Origin: JBFIHF01 sp964411125
GTDB taxonomy: Bacteria; Myxococcota_A; Bradymonadia; Bradymonadales; Bradymonadaceae
Reading direction: 5' to 3'
NCBI GenBank assembly: GCA_964411125.1
Contig: CAYPJU010000085.1
Location: forward strand, 1-26,868
DNA: 26,868 nucleotides
The notes beneath the pieces are model-generated. The model was not told where the DNA came from and made no database searches. It worked only from the letters and a program-made list of their open reading frames with translations. Of this stretch, positions 14,932 through 22,520 are shown piece by piece. Position 1 is the stretch's first letter. Each line of letters begins with the position of its first letter. A program made the position numbers and the translations under genes.

Positions 14932-15130
14932 CCCGACGACGCTGACCTATTGAGCAACGGCCATGCCACAAACCCCCGGTTGACAGAAATAACTCGTAAC
15001 CTACTGCTCCACCTGTCTAATCGATGCGATCACCGTCGCGGTGGGTTTCGCAACGTCTCGCCGGGCCGTGGTTTCGATCCTTCACCTGTGACATCCTCCC
15101 CCCGAAACGAATGCCACACCCAGGGCCTCG

Positions 15131-15769
15131 ATGCGCTACGCCTACCTCCATGGATTCTCCAGCTCGCCCGACGGCCACAAGGTCGGGATTCTGCGCGAGC
15201 GTTTCGCCGAGCAAGGCCTTCATCTGGAACGTCCCGCGCTTCACCGTCCGTCCTTCGAGATGCTGACCTACACCGCGTCGCTCGAAGTGCTCGACGAGAT
15301 GGACGACGTCCGCGACGAGCCGTGGTGCCTCATCGGGTCGTCGATGGGTGGATACCTCGCCGCGCGCTGGGCCGAGCTCAATCCCGCGCGGGTCGTGAAG
15401 CTATTGCTGCTCTGCCCGGCATTCGGTCTCACCGAACGTTGGCCGCAGCTGCTGGGCGAAGAAGCGTTTTCGAGGTGGAAACGCGATGGCAGTTTCGGCC
15501 TGCCAGCCCCGGGCGGCGGCGTGGCGAACGTTCACTGGGGGTTCATCGAGGACGCGAGGCAACATCCAGCGTATCCGGAAGTCCCCTGCCCCACCGTCAT
15601 CGTCCACGGGCGACGTGACGAGGTCGTCCCGATCGAGCAGTCACGAAGGTACGCCGCCGAGCGAGATCATGTCGTGCTCCACGAGGTGGACGACGACCAC
15701 GGGCTCTCGGGAACGGTGGACGTCATCGATGCGGTGGCACGCGAACACTTCGCCAGCGACGAAGGGTGA
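15131..15769 (+). CDS. YqiA-like alpha/beta-hydrolase esterase
   Basis: A 212-residue cytosolic alpha/beta hydrolase of the small YqiA/UPF0227 type. The opening YLHGFSSSP is the oxyanion-region motif typical of this family. The nucleophile elbow is G69-S-S71-M-G73, the acid is D163 in VHGRRDEVVP, and the catalytic His is H190 in DDDHGLSG. The length matches the family (about 190-215). E. coli YqiA is a carboxylesterase for short acyl chains, and a similar activity is expected here. It converges with the vWA gene, with a 3-base gap. Confidence 0.9.
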   Translation: MRYAYLHGFSSSPDGHKVGILRERFAEQGLHLERPALHRPSFEMLTYTASLEVLDEMDDVRDEPWCLIGSSMGGYLAARWAELNPARVVKLLLLCPAFGLTERWPQLLGEEAFSRWKRDGSFGLPAPGGGVANVHWGFIEDARQHPAYPEVPCPTVIVHGRRDEVVPIEQSRRYAAERDHVVLHEVDDDHGLSGTVDVIDAVAREHFASDEG

Positions 15770-15772
15770 GGA

Positions 15773-17287
15773 TCACAGCCGCGCTTCGATCACCCGTGCG
15801 CGCCGCACGAGCTCCACGAGCTCCAGCCGGTCGGGGCGATTCGCGGCGGCGTCCTCGGCAACCTCTACGACCCAGCCCCAGCTCACGTCGGAGTGGCCGG
15901 CGAGGCGCTCCGCGAAGACGGCCAGCGCCGCCTGGAATCGGAAGTCCCTGGAGGTGTCGCCAATCCGTGAAGCCAACTGCCCGCGCCGGATGGGAAACTC
16001 GACCTCTTCGGCGCGCCAGCTTCCTTCCCGCTTGTGCCGGAAGCGCAGGCTCCCGAGGAGCGCCGCCGGGCGTGAGTCGACGAGCTCCACTTCGTAGAAT
16101 GCCGTGACCTGATGTCCGGAACCGAGCTCGCCCGCATCGACACGGTCGTCGCGAAACTCGTGATTCTCCAGAACACGGTTGCGGTACCCGACGAGGCGCC
16201 AGGATCTCACCACTTCCGGGTCGAACTCGACCTGCACCTTCACGTCCTTCGCGACCACCTGGAGCATCGCGTCGAGGCCGGTCGAGAAGACGCGGCGCAT
16301 CTCGAGCTCGCTGTCGATGTACTGGTAGTTCCCGTTTCCGCGGTCGGCGATCTGCTCCATCATCCGGTCGCGATAGTTCCCCATGCCGAATCCGACGGTC
16401 GAGACGGTCACTCCCTCCTCGGTCCAGGCTCGTATCTCGTCCAGGATTTCGTCAGGCCCACTGTGGCCGATGTTCGCATCGCCGTCGGACATCACGACGA
16501 CCCGGCTGACGACTCCCGGACCGACGTGACGAACGGCCTGTCGATAGGCGAGCACCATCCCCTCCCCCATCGCCGTCCCCCCGCCGGACGCGAGCCTCGC
16601 GACCGCCGTCGCGATCGCTCGGCGATCGTTGGCTGGCGTGGACTCCAGGACCACCTCGGCGCTCCCGGCGTAAGTGACGATAGCGATGGTGTCTCGGGGG
16701 CCGAGTCGTTCGGCGGCGGTGAGGATCGACCTCTGCGCGAGACCGAGCCGGTCGTCACCCTGCATGCTCCCCGAGGTGTCGACCAGGAACGTGAGGTGGA
16801 CCTGGCGAGGCTCGCCGGTGGTGGCCTGCAGCCCGATGCGGAGCAAGTGTTTCGATGGGTCGAACGGGCTCGGTGCGCCATCCACGACGACCCGTGCGGT
16901 CTTTCCCGGCTCCGGCACTGGATAGTCGTAGCGGAACGCGTTGACGAACTCCTCGGGACGCACGGTGTCGGGGTCGGGGAGCGCTCCCTCGCGCAGAATG
17001 CGGCGCGCGAGCGTGTAGGAGCCGGTGTCGACGTCCACCGCGAACGTCGAGACTCCCTGCTCGACGGTCAGATTCGCTTCGAGCGGCCGCGCGACGGTCC
17101 CGTCGCCGCGGTGTCGGGCGGGCGAGGGTCGGTGGTAGTCGCCCGGCAGGCCTTCTCCAAAGAGGACGTCCGGCGCGATCGCAGTGTTGGCGTTGTTGAA
17201 CTTCGACGACACTGTCGTGCCGAACAGTTTGACGGTGGCGACGAGGAAGAGGCCCGAAAGGATTAGAACGACGACGACTTTCTTCAT
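15773..17287 (-). CDS. YfbK-type von Willebrand factor A protein
   Basis: A 504-residue protein with one N-terminal membrane helix (VVVVLILSGLFLVATV) that may be an uncleaved signal anchor. The layout matches the YfbK family: an N-terminal domain with STFAVDVDTGSYTLARR and a following PEEFVNAFRYDYP (about 80-125), then the vWA domain (about 165-345) with MIDAS residues D170-T-S172-G-S174 and the conserved GGGTAMGEGM and VVMSDGDANIG. The third part is the C-terminal domain (residues about 350-500), which includes RDFRFQAALAVFAERL. YfbK proteins are periplasmic and their function is unknown, though some are linked to envelope or secretion processes. The neighbour on the same strand (the acyl-CoA synthetase) ends 115 bases upstream. 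Confidence 0.93.
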   Translation of the reverse strand: MKKVVVVLILSGLFLVATVKLFGTTVSSKFNNANTAIAPDVLFGEGLPGDYHRPSPARHRGDGTVARPLEANLTVEQGVSTFAVDVDTGSYTLARRILREGALPDPDTVRPEEFVNAFRYDYPVPEPGKTARVVVDGAPSPFDPSKHLLRIGLQATTGEPRQVHLTFLVDTSGSMQGDDRLGLAQRSILTAAERLGPRDTIAIVTYAGSAEVVLESTPANDRRAIATAVARLASGGGTAMGEGMVLAYRQAVRHVGPGVVSRVVVMSDGDANIGHSGPDEILDEIRAWTEEGVTVSTVGFGMGNYRDRMMEQIADRGNGNYQYIDSELEMRRVFSTGLDAMLQVVAKDVKVQVEFDPEVVRSWRLVGYRNRVLENHEFRDDRVDAGELGSGHQVTAFYEVELVDSRPAALLGSLRFRHKREGSWRAEEVEFPIRRGQLASRIGDTSRDFRFQAALAVFAERLAGHSDVSWGWVVEVAEDAAANRPDRLELVELVRRARVIEARL

Positions 17288-17402
17288 GATGGCTCCCGGT
17301 GACGAGGTACGGGAACCACTCTAGGAGAGGGACTTCAAGAAGCGGTGAGCGGAGCTTGGAACGGAAGACAAACGGCTGTGAACGCAGCGTGAACCGAGGG
17401 CG

Positions 17403-19007
17403 TCAGCTCACCGATGCGCGCAGGTCGCGCTTGAGCACCTTCCCGGTGGCGTTGCGCGGCAGCTCGTCGAGAAACACCCACTGCCGCGGAACTTTGTACG
17501 GCGCCAGTTTCTGGCGCCCGAAGGTCTCGAGTTCGTCGGCGCCGGCCGCGCCCACGACGAACGCGACGAGGCGCTCGCCCCACTCCTCGTCGGGGATACC
17601 GACGACGGCGATGTCATCGACATCGGCGTGGTGTCGTAGCGCCTCCTCGATCTCGACCGGGTAGATGTTCATTCCGCCGCTGATGACCATGTCGCGGTCG
17701 CGGCCCGCGAGGTAGAGGTAGCCGTCGGCGTCGATCCGACCGAGGTCGTCGACCGTGATCCAGCCGTCGACGTCGGCGCCCTCCCCTTCGTTCCGCAAGT
17801 ACCCCTGCATCGTCTGCGCGGTCCGACAGTGGATCGTACCGATCCCGCCGTCGGTCACCTCGTGGCCGGCAGCGTCGAAGATCGCGAGCTCGTGGCCGTC
17901 GAGCGCACGGCCGACGCTTCCGGGATGAGTGAGCATCTCGTCCCCTCGAATCAGCGTGATCCATCCGAGTTCGGTCGCGCCGTAGAAGTCGAAGATGCGT
18001 TCGGCGCCGAATCGTCGGATCGCTTTTCGGCGGAGAGCGTCTGGAAAAGGGGCCGCCCCCGAGAGGATCGCGCGAAGGTCGTCCATCGGTGCCGCCTCGA
18101 AGACGGCGTCGTCGAGTTCGGCGATGCGCTGGATCATCGTCGGTACCAGAAAGACGCTGTTGGCGTTCCAGGACGCCATCGTCTCGACGGTCTCTCGCGC
18201 GTCGAACTTCTCCGCGAGGCGGATCGTCGCACCGAGCGACGTCATCATCGCGACCAGCGCCTGCGCAGCGCTGTGATAGAGCGGACAGACGACGAGGTGA
18301 CGCTCCCCGACTCGCATCGGGAATCGCTCGCCGATCCGGGCGAGTTCCGGGAGGCCCTGCCGGGCGAAGTCGCGCACCGCTCCTTTGGGGCGTCCCGTCG
18401 TCCCGGAGGTGTAGACGATGTTGTCGGCTCCGCTCCCACGCCTGTCGCTGATGAACGGAGTTTCCGGCTCGTCGACGGTCCAGTCGGGGTGGAGGTGGTC
18501 GGCCCCATCGACGCGGTCGACACAGACGACCGTCGCGTCACCCGCGACGGCGACGACGGCAGGAGCGGTCTTCCCGGAGCATACGATGGTTCGGGCGCCG
18601 CTGTTTTCGAGCAGATACGCGAGCTCGTCGGGGGTCGAGCGAGGGCTCGCATGAGCAACCGGCAGCCGGGCGCGCAGGCACCCGAACCAGAAGACGACGT
18701 AGTCCACGCGGTTCTCGGAACAGAGGATCACGGGAGCCCCCTTCGCGACCCTGCTCAACGCGGCGGCAGTTCGATTGATGGCGCGGTCTAGCTCTTCGTA
18801 GGTCAGGGAGCTTCGGGTGTCGGTCAACGCGACGCGATCGGGTGACTGGTTGGCGTGGAGCGCGTGAATGGTGCGGACGTTCAGCCCCTCGCGTGCGACG
18901 AGCCCGGCGAGCGCTGCGAGTTTCAAGGGGCTGGAGCTCTCGATCATCCCCGAATCGCGCAGGAACCGCGCGACGCGCATGACGACCCTGGGTGTGCTGT
19001 CGGACAT
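17403..19007 (-). CDS. AMP-dependent acyl-CoA synthetase (ANL superfamily)
   Basis: A 534-residue enzyme that activates a carboxylic acid with ATP and transfers it to CoA. The P-loop motif YTSGTTGRPKG, the adenine-binding FYGATELG, the hinge motif RDRDMVISGGMNIYP and the C-terminal catalytic Lys in RNATGKVLKRDL are all intact. The ATG at 19007 is chosen as start; a GTG at 19034 would overlap the gene upstream. The first 50 residues are rather long for the family and include a hydrophobic stretch (KLAALAGLVAREGL). The closest known groups are the FadD/FadK-like medium- or long-chain fatty acid ligases, but substrate specificity is not readable. It follows the peptidase-like lipoprotein with a 13-base gap, so the two are probably cotranscribed. 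Confidence 0.93.
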   Translation of the reverse strand: MSDSTPRVVMRVARFLRDSGMIESSSPLKLAALAGLVAREGLNVRTIHALHANQSPDRVALTDTRSSLTYEELDRAINRTAAALSRVAKGAPVILCSENRVDYVVFWFGCLRARLPVAHASPRSTPDELAYLLENSGARTIVCSGKTAPAVVAVAGDATVVCVDRVDGADHLHPDWTVDEPETPFISDRRGSGADNIVYTSGTTGRPKGAVRDFARQGLPELARIGERFPMRVGERHLVVCPLYHSAAQALVAMMTSLGATIRLAEKFDARETVETMASWNANSVFLVPTMIQRIAELDDAVFEAAPMDDLRAILSGAAPFPDALRRKAIRRFGAERIFDFYGATELGWITLIRGDEMLTHPGSVGRALDGHELAIFDAAGHEVTDGGIGTIHCRTAQTMQGYLRNEGEGADVDGWITVDDLGRIDADGYLYLAGRDRDMVISGGMNIYPVEIEEALRHHADVDDIAVVGIPDEEWGERLVAFVVGAAGADELETFGRQKLAPYKVPRQWVFLDELPRNATGKVLKRDLRASVS

Positions 19008-19020
19008 GAGAGGCCGTGCC

Positions 19021-20223
19021 TCAGTCGTTGCCACAGTGGCGTTCCCACATCGTGGCGTCGTCCCCGAAGTACCGGTCGGGACCGAGCTGGAGGCCGATGA
19101 AATCTCCGCCCTCCTTCAGGTCGACGTGGAAGTGGTTGTCGTGCGCGGCATTGTAGTTGGGCGTGAGGACGATGTTGAAGATGTTCCGGTCATACATCTT
19201 CTGCCCGACCTCGTAGAGCACGCGTGCCTTCTGCCCCTGCGGGTTGGTCGTGCCGTGCTCCCAGTCGCGCTCGAGGATGTAATCCTGACCGGCGGCGTCC
19301 TCGAACGCCCAGATGTCGATCGCGAGCCCGAGTCCGTGCTGCGAGAGGGAGTTGCTTCCGGCGATCTTGCGGCAGTTGAAGGTGCCGACGTGCAGCACGT
19401 CGGTCAGCTCGTATTCGGCGAGCAGGTCGCCTAGGTCGACGAGGGCGAGCGCGAGCTCGCACGCCATCGACATCGTGCCGGGGGTGTCCTGGTTGTAGTA
19501 GCGGTACGACACGCCGTTGATGGGGCTGGTGACGCGAATCGGGTCGTCGATGGTACAGGCGAGCCCGCCGTCGTACTGCGTCGAGTAGGCCCACGGAGCC
19601 CAGATGACGCCCGCTTCGTCGAGCGCCCTGAGGCACGCGGTCGTGGCGTTCGGGTTGGGAGCATCGCCCGGACGACAGACGGCACGCTGGGTCCCCGGCT
19701 CGGCGAAGCGACCTTCGATGCGGCAGGAGTAGCCGTCACGGCAGCCGACGTCGGGGTAGAGCTCGAAATCGCACTGCGAGACGCACCTACCGCTTCCGTT
19801 CACGTCGACGCAGAAGGTGACGCTGTTCATGCCGTCCTGATCGGGGCAGACCCGGTCGCAGGCGAGGGAGCACTGTCCGCCGGGGAACCCGTCGTCCAGG
19901 CAGACTGCATCGTCGTACGGACAGTCCACGACGCTCTCGCACGGTCCACCGACCCACCCTTCGTTGGGGATCGGTCCCGGATCGACGATCTCCATGTCGG
20001 GCTCGGTGGTCCCCATGTCGACAGGGGGCGGAGGTCCGCCCATGTCGGGGTCCTGCGGGACGCTGGTCGCATCTACGTCGGGCATGACGAGCGTGCCGCC
20101 GTCGACCACGAAGCCTCCGTCGACCTGGTTGTTCACGACCTCGAGGTCCCCTTCGCCGCAGGACCCACAGGCGGCGACGAAGATCGTCGAAACCACGATC
20201 GCTATCGTTCTGATTGCACTCAC
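19021..20223 (-). CDS. Lipoprotein with extensin/M15-like metallopeptidase domain
   Basis: A 400-residue predicted lipoprotein. Start GTG 20223 gives a signal peptide with lipobox VAAC (Cys19). A Pro/Asp-rich linker (about 30-100) and a Cys-rich part with short EGF-like turns (CPYDDAVCL and CVSQCDFELYPDVGC) follow. The last 170 residues resemble the extensin-like C-terminal / LD-carboxypeptidase (VanY, M15) fold. SLSQHGLGLAIDIWAF holds the first zinc His and Asp, and HDNHFHVDL holds the second His. This suggests cleavage of peptidoglycan peptides or another cell-wall role in the periplasm. The arrangement of a lipid anchor, a long linker and a Cys-rich spacer is unusual for this domain. An upstream GTG would put the lipobox too deep and is not used. 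Confidence 0.85.
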   Translation of the reverse strand: MSAIRTIAIVVSTIFVAACGSCGEGDLEVVNNQVDGGFVVDGGTLVMPDVDATSVPQDPDMGGPPPPVDMGTTEPDMEIVDPGPIPNEGWVGGPCESVVDCPYDDAVCLDDGFPGGQCSLACDRVCPDQDGMNSVTFCVDVNGSGRCVSQCDFELYPDVGCRDGYSCRIEGRFAEPGTQRAVCRPGDAPNPNATTACLRALDEAGVIWAPWAYSTQYDGGLACTIDDPIRVTSPINGVSYRYYNQDTPGTMSMACELALALVDLGDLLAEYELTDVLHVGTFNCRKIAGSNSLSQHGLGLAIDIWAFEDAAGQDYILERDWEHGTTNPQGQKARVLYEVGQKMYDRNIFNIVLTPNYNAAHDNHFHVDLKEGGDFIGLQLGPDRYFGDDATMWERHCGND

Positions 20224-20351
20224 GAAGTCATTGATAGCGAACGTCGGCCGCAGGGGCAACGAAGGGGTCACCTTCGACCCCAGGCCGGCCGTTTGACGCG
20301 CCGGAGAGGACGAACGTAGAGTCCGCCACACCCTTCGAGCCGAGGAACCCG

Positions 20352-21287
20352 ATGACGATCAGCTACAATCTGGAAGAGTTTCGAGGCAAGCCCGTGCGCG
20401 ACTACGACCCGTCGCTCGGAGTCGTCGAACCGGAGAACGTCTGCTACCGCATCCGCGTGAGCTACGAACAGTGGGACGCCGGGACGACCGCCGAGGACCT
20501 CGTCCGCAAATTTGGGGCGCACCCCAACGCCTCGAAGGTCCACGAGCTCGTCATCGGCGTATGGGATTACGAGGGTTCCCCGTCGACCGGCGTTCGGGAC
20601 GCGCTGATCGAGATTGCGGATGCGATGCCGCTCCTGGAAGGGTTGATGTTCGGAGACATCACCTACGAGGAGAGCGAGATTTCATGGATCGAGAACTGCG
20701 ATCTCGCGCCCCTGGTCATGGCGTACGCAAAGTTGCACGAGTTCCGGGCCCGCGGCGGCAGCGGCCTCGAACTGGACGGGCTCGAGCACTACGAGCTTCG
20801 AAAGCTCGTCCTCGAGACCGGCGGAATGTCGCGAAAGCTGATCGCAGACGCGCTGACGGCGAAATGCCCGAAACTGGAGCATCTCGAGCTATGGCTCGGC
20901 GTCGAGGACTATGGATTCGACGCGACGATCGAAGACCTCGGGCCGGCAATTCGCGGCGACCATTACCCAAAACTGCGCTACCTCGGCCTGCGAAACGCTC
21001 AGATCACCGACGAGATCGCGAAAGCCATCGCGGCATCGGCAGCGGCGGCGGACTCACTGCTGACGCGTCTCGAGGTGCTCGACCTGTCGATGGGGACGCT
21101 GACGGACGAGGGCGCGGCGGCGCTCAGCGAGACGCCCGAACTCGCTCGCCTCGAAAAGCTCGACCTCCATCATCATTACGTAAGCGAAGCCGGGATGCAG
21201 AAGCTGCGGACGCTCGACGTGGAAATCGACCTGTCGTCGCGGGAAGACGTCGAAGACGACTGGCGATATCCCGCCGTGAGCGAGTGA
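20352..21287 (+). CDS. STM4015-type leucine-rich-repeat protein
   Basis: A 311-residue cytosolic protein starting at 20352 after GAGGA. The N-terminal half opens with ISYNLEEFRGKPVRDYDP and includes VHELVIGVWDYEGSP and MFGDITYEESEISWI, a pattern I associate with the STM4015 family. The C-terminal half has leucine-rich repeats of irregular length: LEHLELWLGVEDYG, LRYLGLRNAQITDE, LEVLDLSMGTLTDEGAAAL and LEKLDLHHHYVSEAG. It faces the STM4013-STM4012-STM4011 operon across a 37-base gap. In Salmonella the homologous genes form one cluster, which is why I connect the two strands here. Family assignment is by memory of sequence pattern, supported by the neighbours. Confidence 0.85.
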   Translation: MTISYNLEEFRGKPVRDYDPSLGVVEPENVCYRIRVSYEQWDAGTTAEDLVRKFGAHPNASKVHELVIGVWDYEGSPSTGVRDALIEIADAMPLLEGLMFGDITYEESEISWIENCDLAPLVMAYAKLHEFRARGGSGLELDGLEHYELRKLVLETGGMSRKLIADALTAKCPKLEHLELWLGVEDYGFDATIEDLGPAIRGDHYPKLRYLGLRNAQITDEIAKAIAASAAAADSLLTRLEVLDLSMGTLTDEGAAALSETPELARLEKLDLHHHYVSEAGMQKLRTLDVEIDLSSREDVEDDWRYPAVSE

Positions 21288-21324
21288 CGCGGTCCTCGGG
21301 TTTGCCGACTCGCGCCGACATGAG

Positions 21325-21606
21325 CTAGTCGGTGACGACCTTGGCGCGGATGAAGAGCGTGTCGCCCTCCTTGACGGTGCCGTCGTTCGCCAGATGGTCG
21401 GGCAGCACGACGCTCCCCTGAGGCCCCACGGTGGCGACGAAGACGAAATACCCCTCCTCCTCCACGGTCGCCTGCGGCTCGGTGCCCGGCCCCGTCGCCC
21501 AGGCAAAGGCTTCCGGCGGAAGCCCGTCCCCTTCGACGCGGTCGGTCGGGGTGTCGTCGTCGAACGCGTCCGATTCCTGCGTGATCTTCAAGTCTTCCAG
21601 TGACAT
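21325..21606 (-). CDS. Small protein coupled to the radical SAM operon
   Basis: A 93-residue protein of no family I know. Its ATG lies two bases after the stop of the STM4011-type gene, and a GGAGGG ribosome binding site is seven bases before it, the best in this operon. The first half is acidic and probably disordered (MSLEDLKITQESDAFDDDTP). The second half is beta-rich: YFVFVATVGPQGSVVLPDHL, then VKEGDTLFIRAKV. The Gly-x-Val-x-Leu-Pro / Val-Lys-x-Gly-Asp pattern resembles the swapped-hairpin AbrB/MazE fold, but the basic DNA-contact residues typical of AbrB are lacking. Alternatives are a substrate or leader-bearing peptide of the radical SAM enzymes, or a small accessory subunit. It has no Cys. 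Confidence 0.75.
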   Translation of the reverse strand: MSLEDLKITQESDAFDDDTPTDRVEGDGLPPEAFAWATGPGTEPQATVEEEGYFVFVATVGPQGSVVLPDHLANDGTVKEGDTLFIRAKVVTD

Positions 21607-21608
21607 CT

Positions 21609-22520
21609 CTATCCCTCCGCGATCTCACCTTGCGACGTAAGGCTTCGAACCGCAAGCCCCGGCCAACCTTTAGGAATCCGCTCCATCAACCCATCACCGT
21701 AGATCTCGTACTGACCGAGGCGATCGAGGTGGACGTAGCCGATGTGGCACCCACACGTCTCGTTGGGGCATGGTCGCTCGGCGAGCGCACCCTCCACACC
21801 CCGCGAACCGAAGATGTTTCCGATCGGGGCTGTGACGAAATGGCATCGGCGGACATCGCCTCCGCCATCGACCGTGAAAGACGTCGATCCTGCCCTACAC
21901 GACTGGCCGAGGGAAGGGTGGCGGGTGTTGTTGACGGAGAAGAGAGGATCCACCTCGCGCAGCTGCTCGATCTCCGTGGCGGTGTAGTAGTCGGGGCGAC
22001 GCTTGAACGCGTTGACCCACAGATAGACCTCGGGGCGCAGGCGAGCCCGCAATCGCCCGATCCCGTCGAAGTGCTCTTTCAGCCCGACGACCCCCACGCT
22101 GTACCGCACACCGATCGCGTCGAGTTCTTCCGTTCGCCCCACGAACTCTTCGAGCGTAGTCTGAGACGGATGCCAGGTCGCCCAGAGCGCCGTGGATTGC
22201 AGGTCACATTGCCCCAGCCAATCGAGCCTCGAGGAGAGGTTCGTCTGGGCAGCGACCTTCGAGACGTTTTCGGCGTTGCTGAGGCGAACGAAAGCCTGCT
22301 GGTAGTGTCGACGGATCAACGCTTCGCCCCACGGCGTAAAGAGGATCGCGATTCGCTCCTCGCGCCCGACGACCCAATCGACGAAGCGCTCCAACCGTCG
22401 TGCATCGTCGGCCAGCTCACGTCGTGTGTTTCGCGACTTGGCGAACGGGCAGTAGGTGCAAGCGTAGTTGCAGCTCGACAAGGGACCTCGGTAGAGGATG
22501 TGCCAATCGGGGCTTCTCAT
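21609..22520 (-). CDS. STM4011-type radical SAM protein
   Basis: A 303-residue radical S-adenosylmethionine enzyme. The 4Fe-4S motif CX3CX2C is at C17-C21-C24 (CNYACTYC), very near the N-terminus. The next motif, ILFTPWGEAL, is in the place of the usual GGEP. WRTWHP-like strand residues (ATWHPSQT) and VGVVGL follow. The C-terminus holds a Cys cluster (SCRAG, RRCHF, CPNETCGC) resembling a SPASM/twitch extension that would hold a second iron-sulfur cluster. Its ATG overlaps the STM4012-type stop as ATGA (translational coupling). Radical SAM enzymes with such extensions usually modify peptides or proteins, but the reaction of this family is not known to me. It is followed after two bases by the small 93-residue gene. 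Confidence 0.9.
   Translation of the reverse strand: MRSPDWHILYRGPLSSCNYACTYCPFAKSRNTRRELADDARRLERFVDWVVGREERIAILFTPWGEALIRRHYQQAFVRLSNAENVSKVAAQTNLSSRLDWLGQCDLQSTALWATWHPSQTTLEEFVGRTEELDAIGVRYSVGVVGLKEHFDGIGRLRARLRPEVYLWVNAFKRRPDYYTATEIEQLREVDPLFSVNNTRHPSLGQSCRAGSTSFTVDGGGDVRRCHFVTAPIGNIFGSRGVEGALAERPCPNETCGCHIGYVHLDRLGQYEIYGDGLMERIPKGWPGLAVRSLTSQGEIAEG
21613..21618 (-). promoter_or_regulatory. Strong ribosome binding site of the small protein
   Basis: GGAGGG on the minus strand with seven bases to the ATG at 21606. It lies inside the last codons of the STM4011-type gene. It is clearly stronger than the sites of the other genes in the operon and suggests high production of the small protein. 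Confidence 0.7.

Larger units (their letters stand above)
14781..15130. other. 350-base divergent intergenic region with hairpins and a GGT repeat
   Basis: This gap separates the minus-strand pilin-like gene from the plus-strand esterase. It contains an inverted repeat, a strong hairpin and GGT triplet runs, each listed separately. A perfect TTGACA lies at 14980-14985 on the plus strand, but the sequence at a 16- or 17-base spacing (TACTGC/ACTGCT) is a poor -10 box. The remaining 130 bases before the esterase show nothing I can identify. Confidence 0.6.

Noticed and set aside
14777..14971. Minus-strand reading frame encoding a His7 run, as a possible his leader peptide
   Set aside because: It has only a TTG as possible start, no ribosome binding site of note and no histidine genes downstream. 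The His run is the direct result of the GGT microsatellite. Kept as a regulatory curiosity in the findings, not as a gene.
21305..21332. Possible terminator hairpin between the LRR gene and the radical SAM operon
   Set aside because: CCGACT and AGTCGG form only a 6-base stem with a 16-base loop and no T run follows on either strand, so it is not supported as a terminator.
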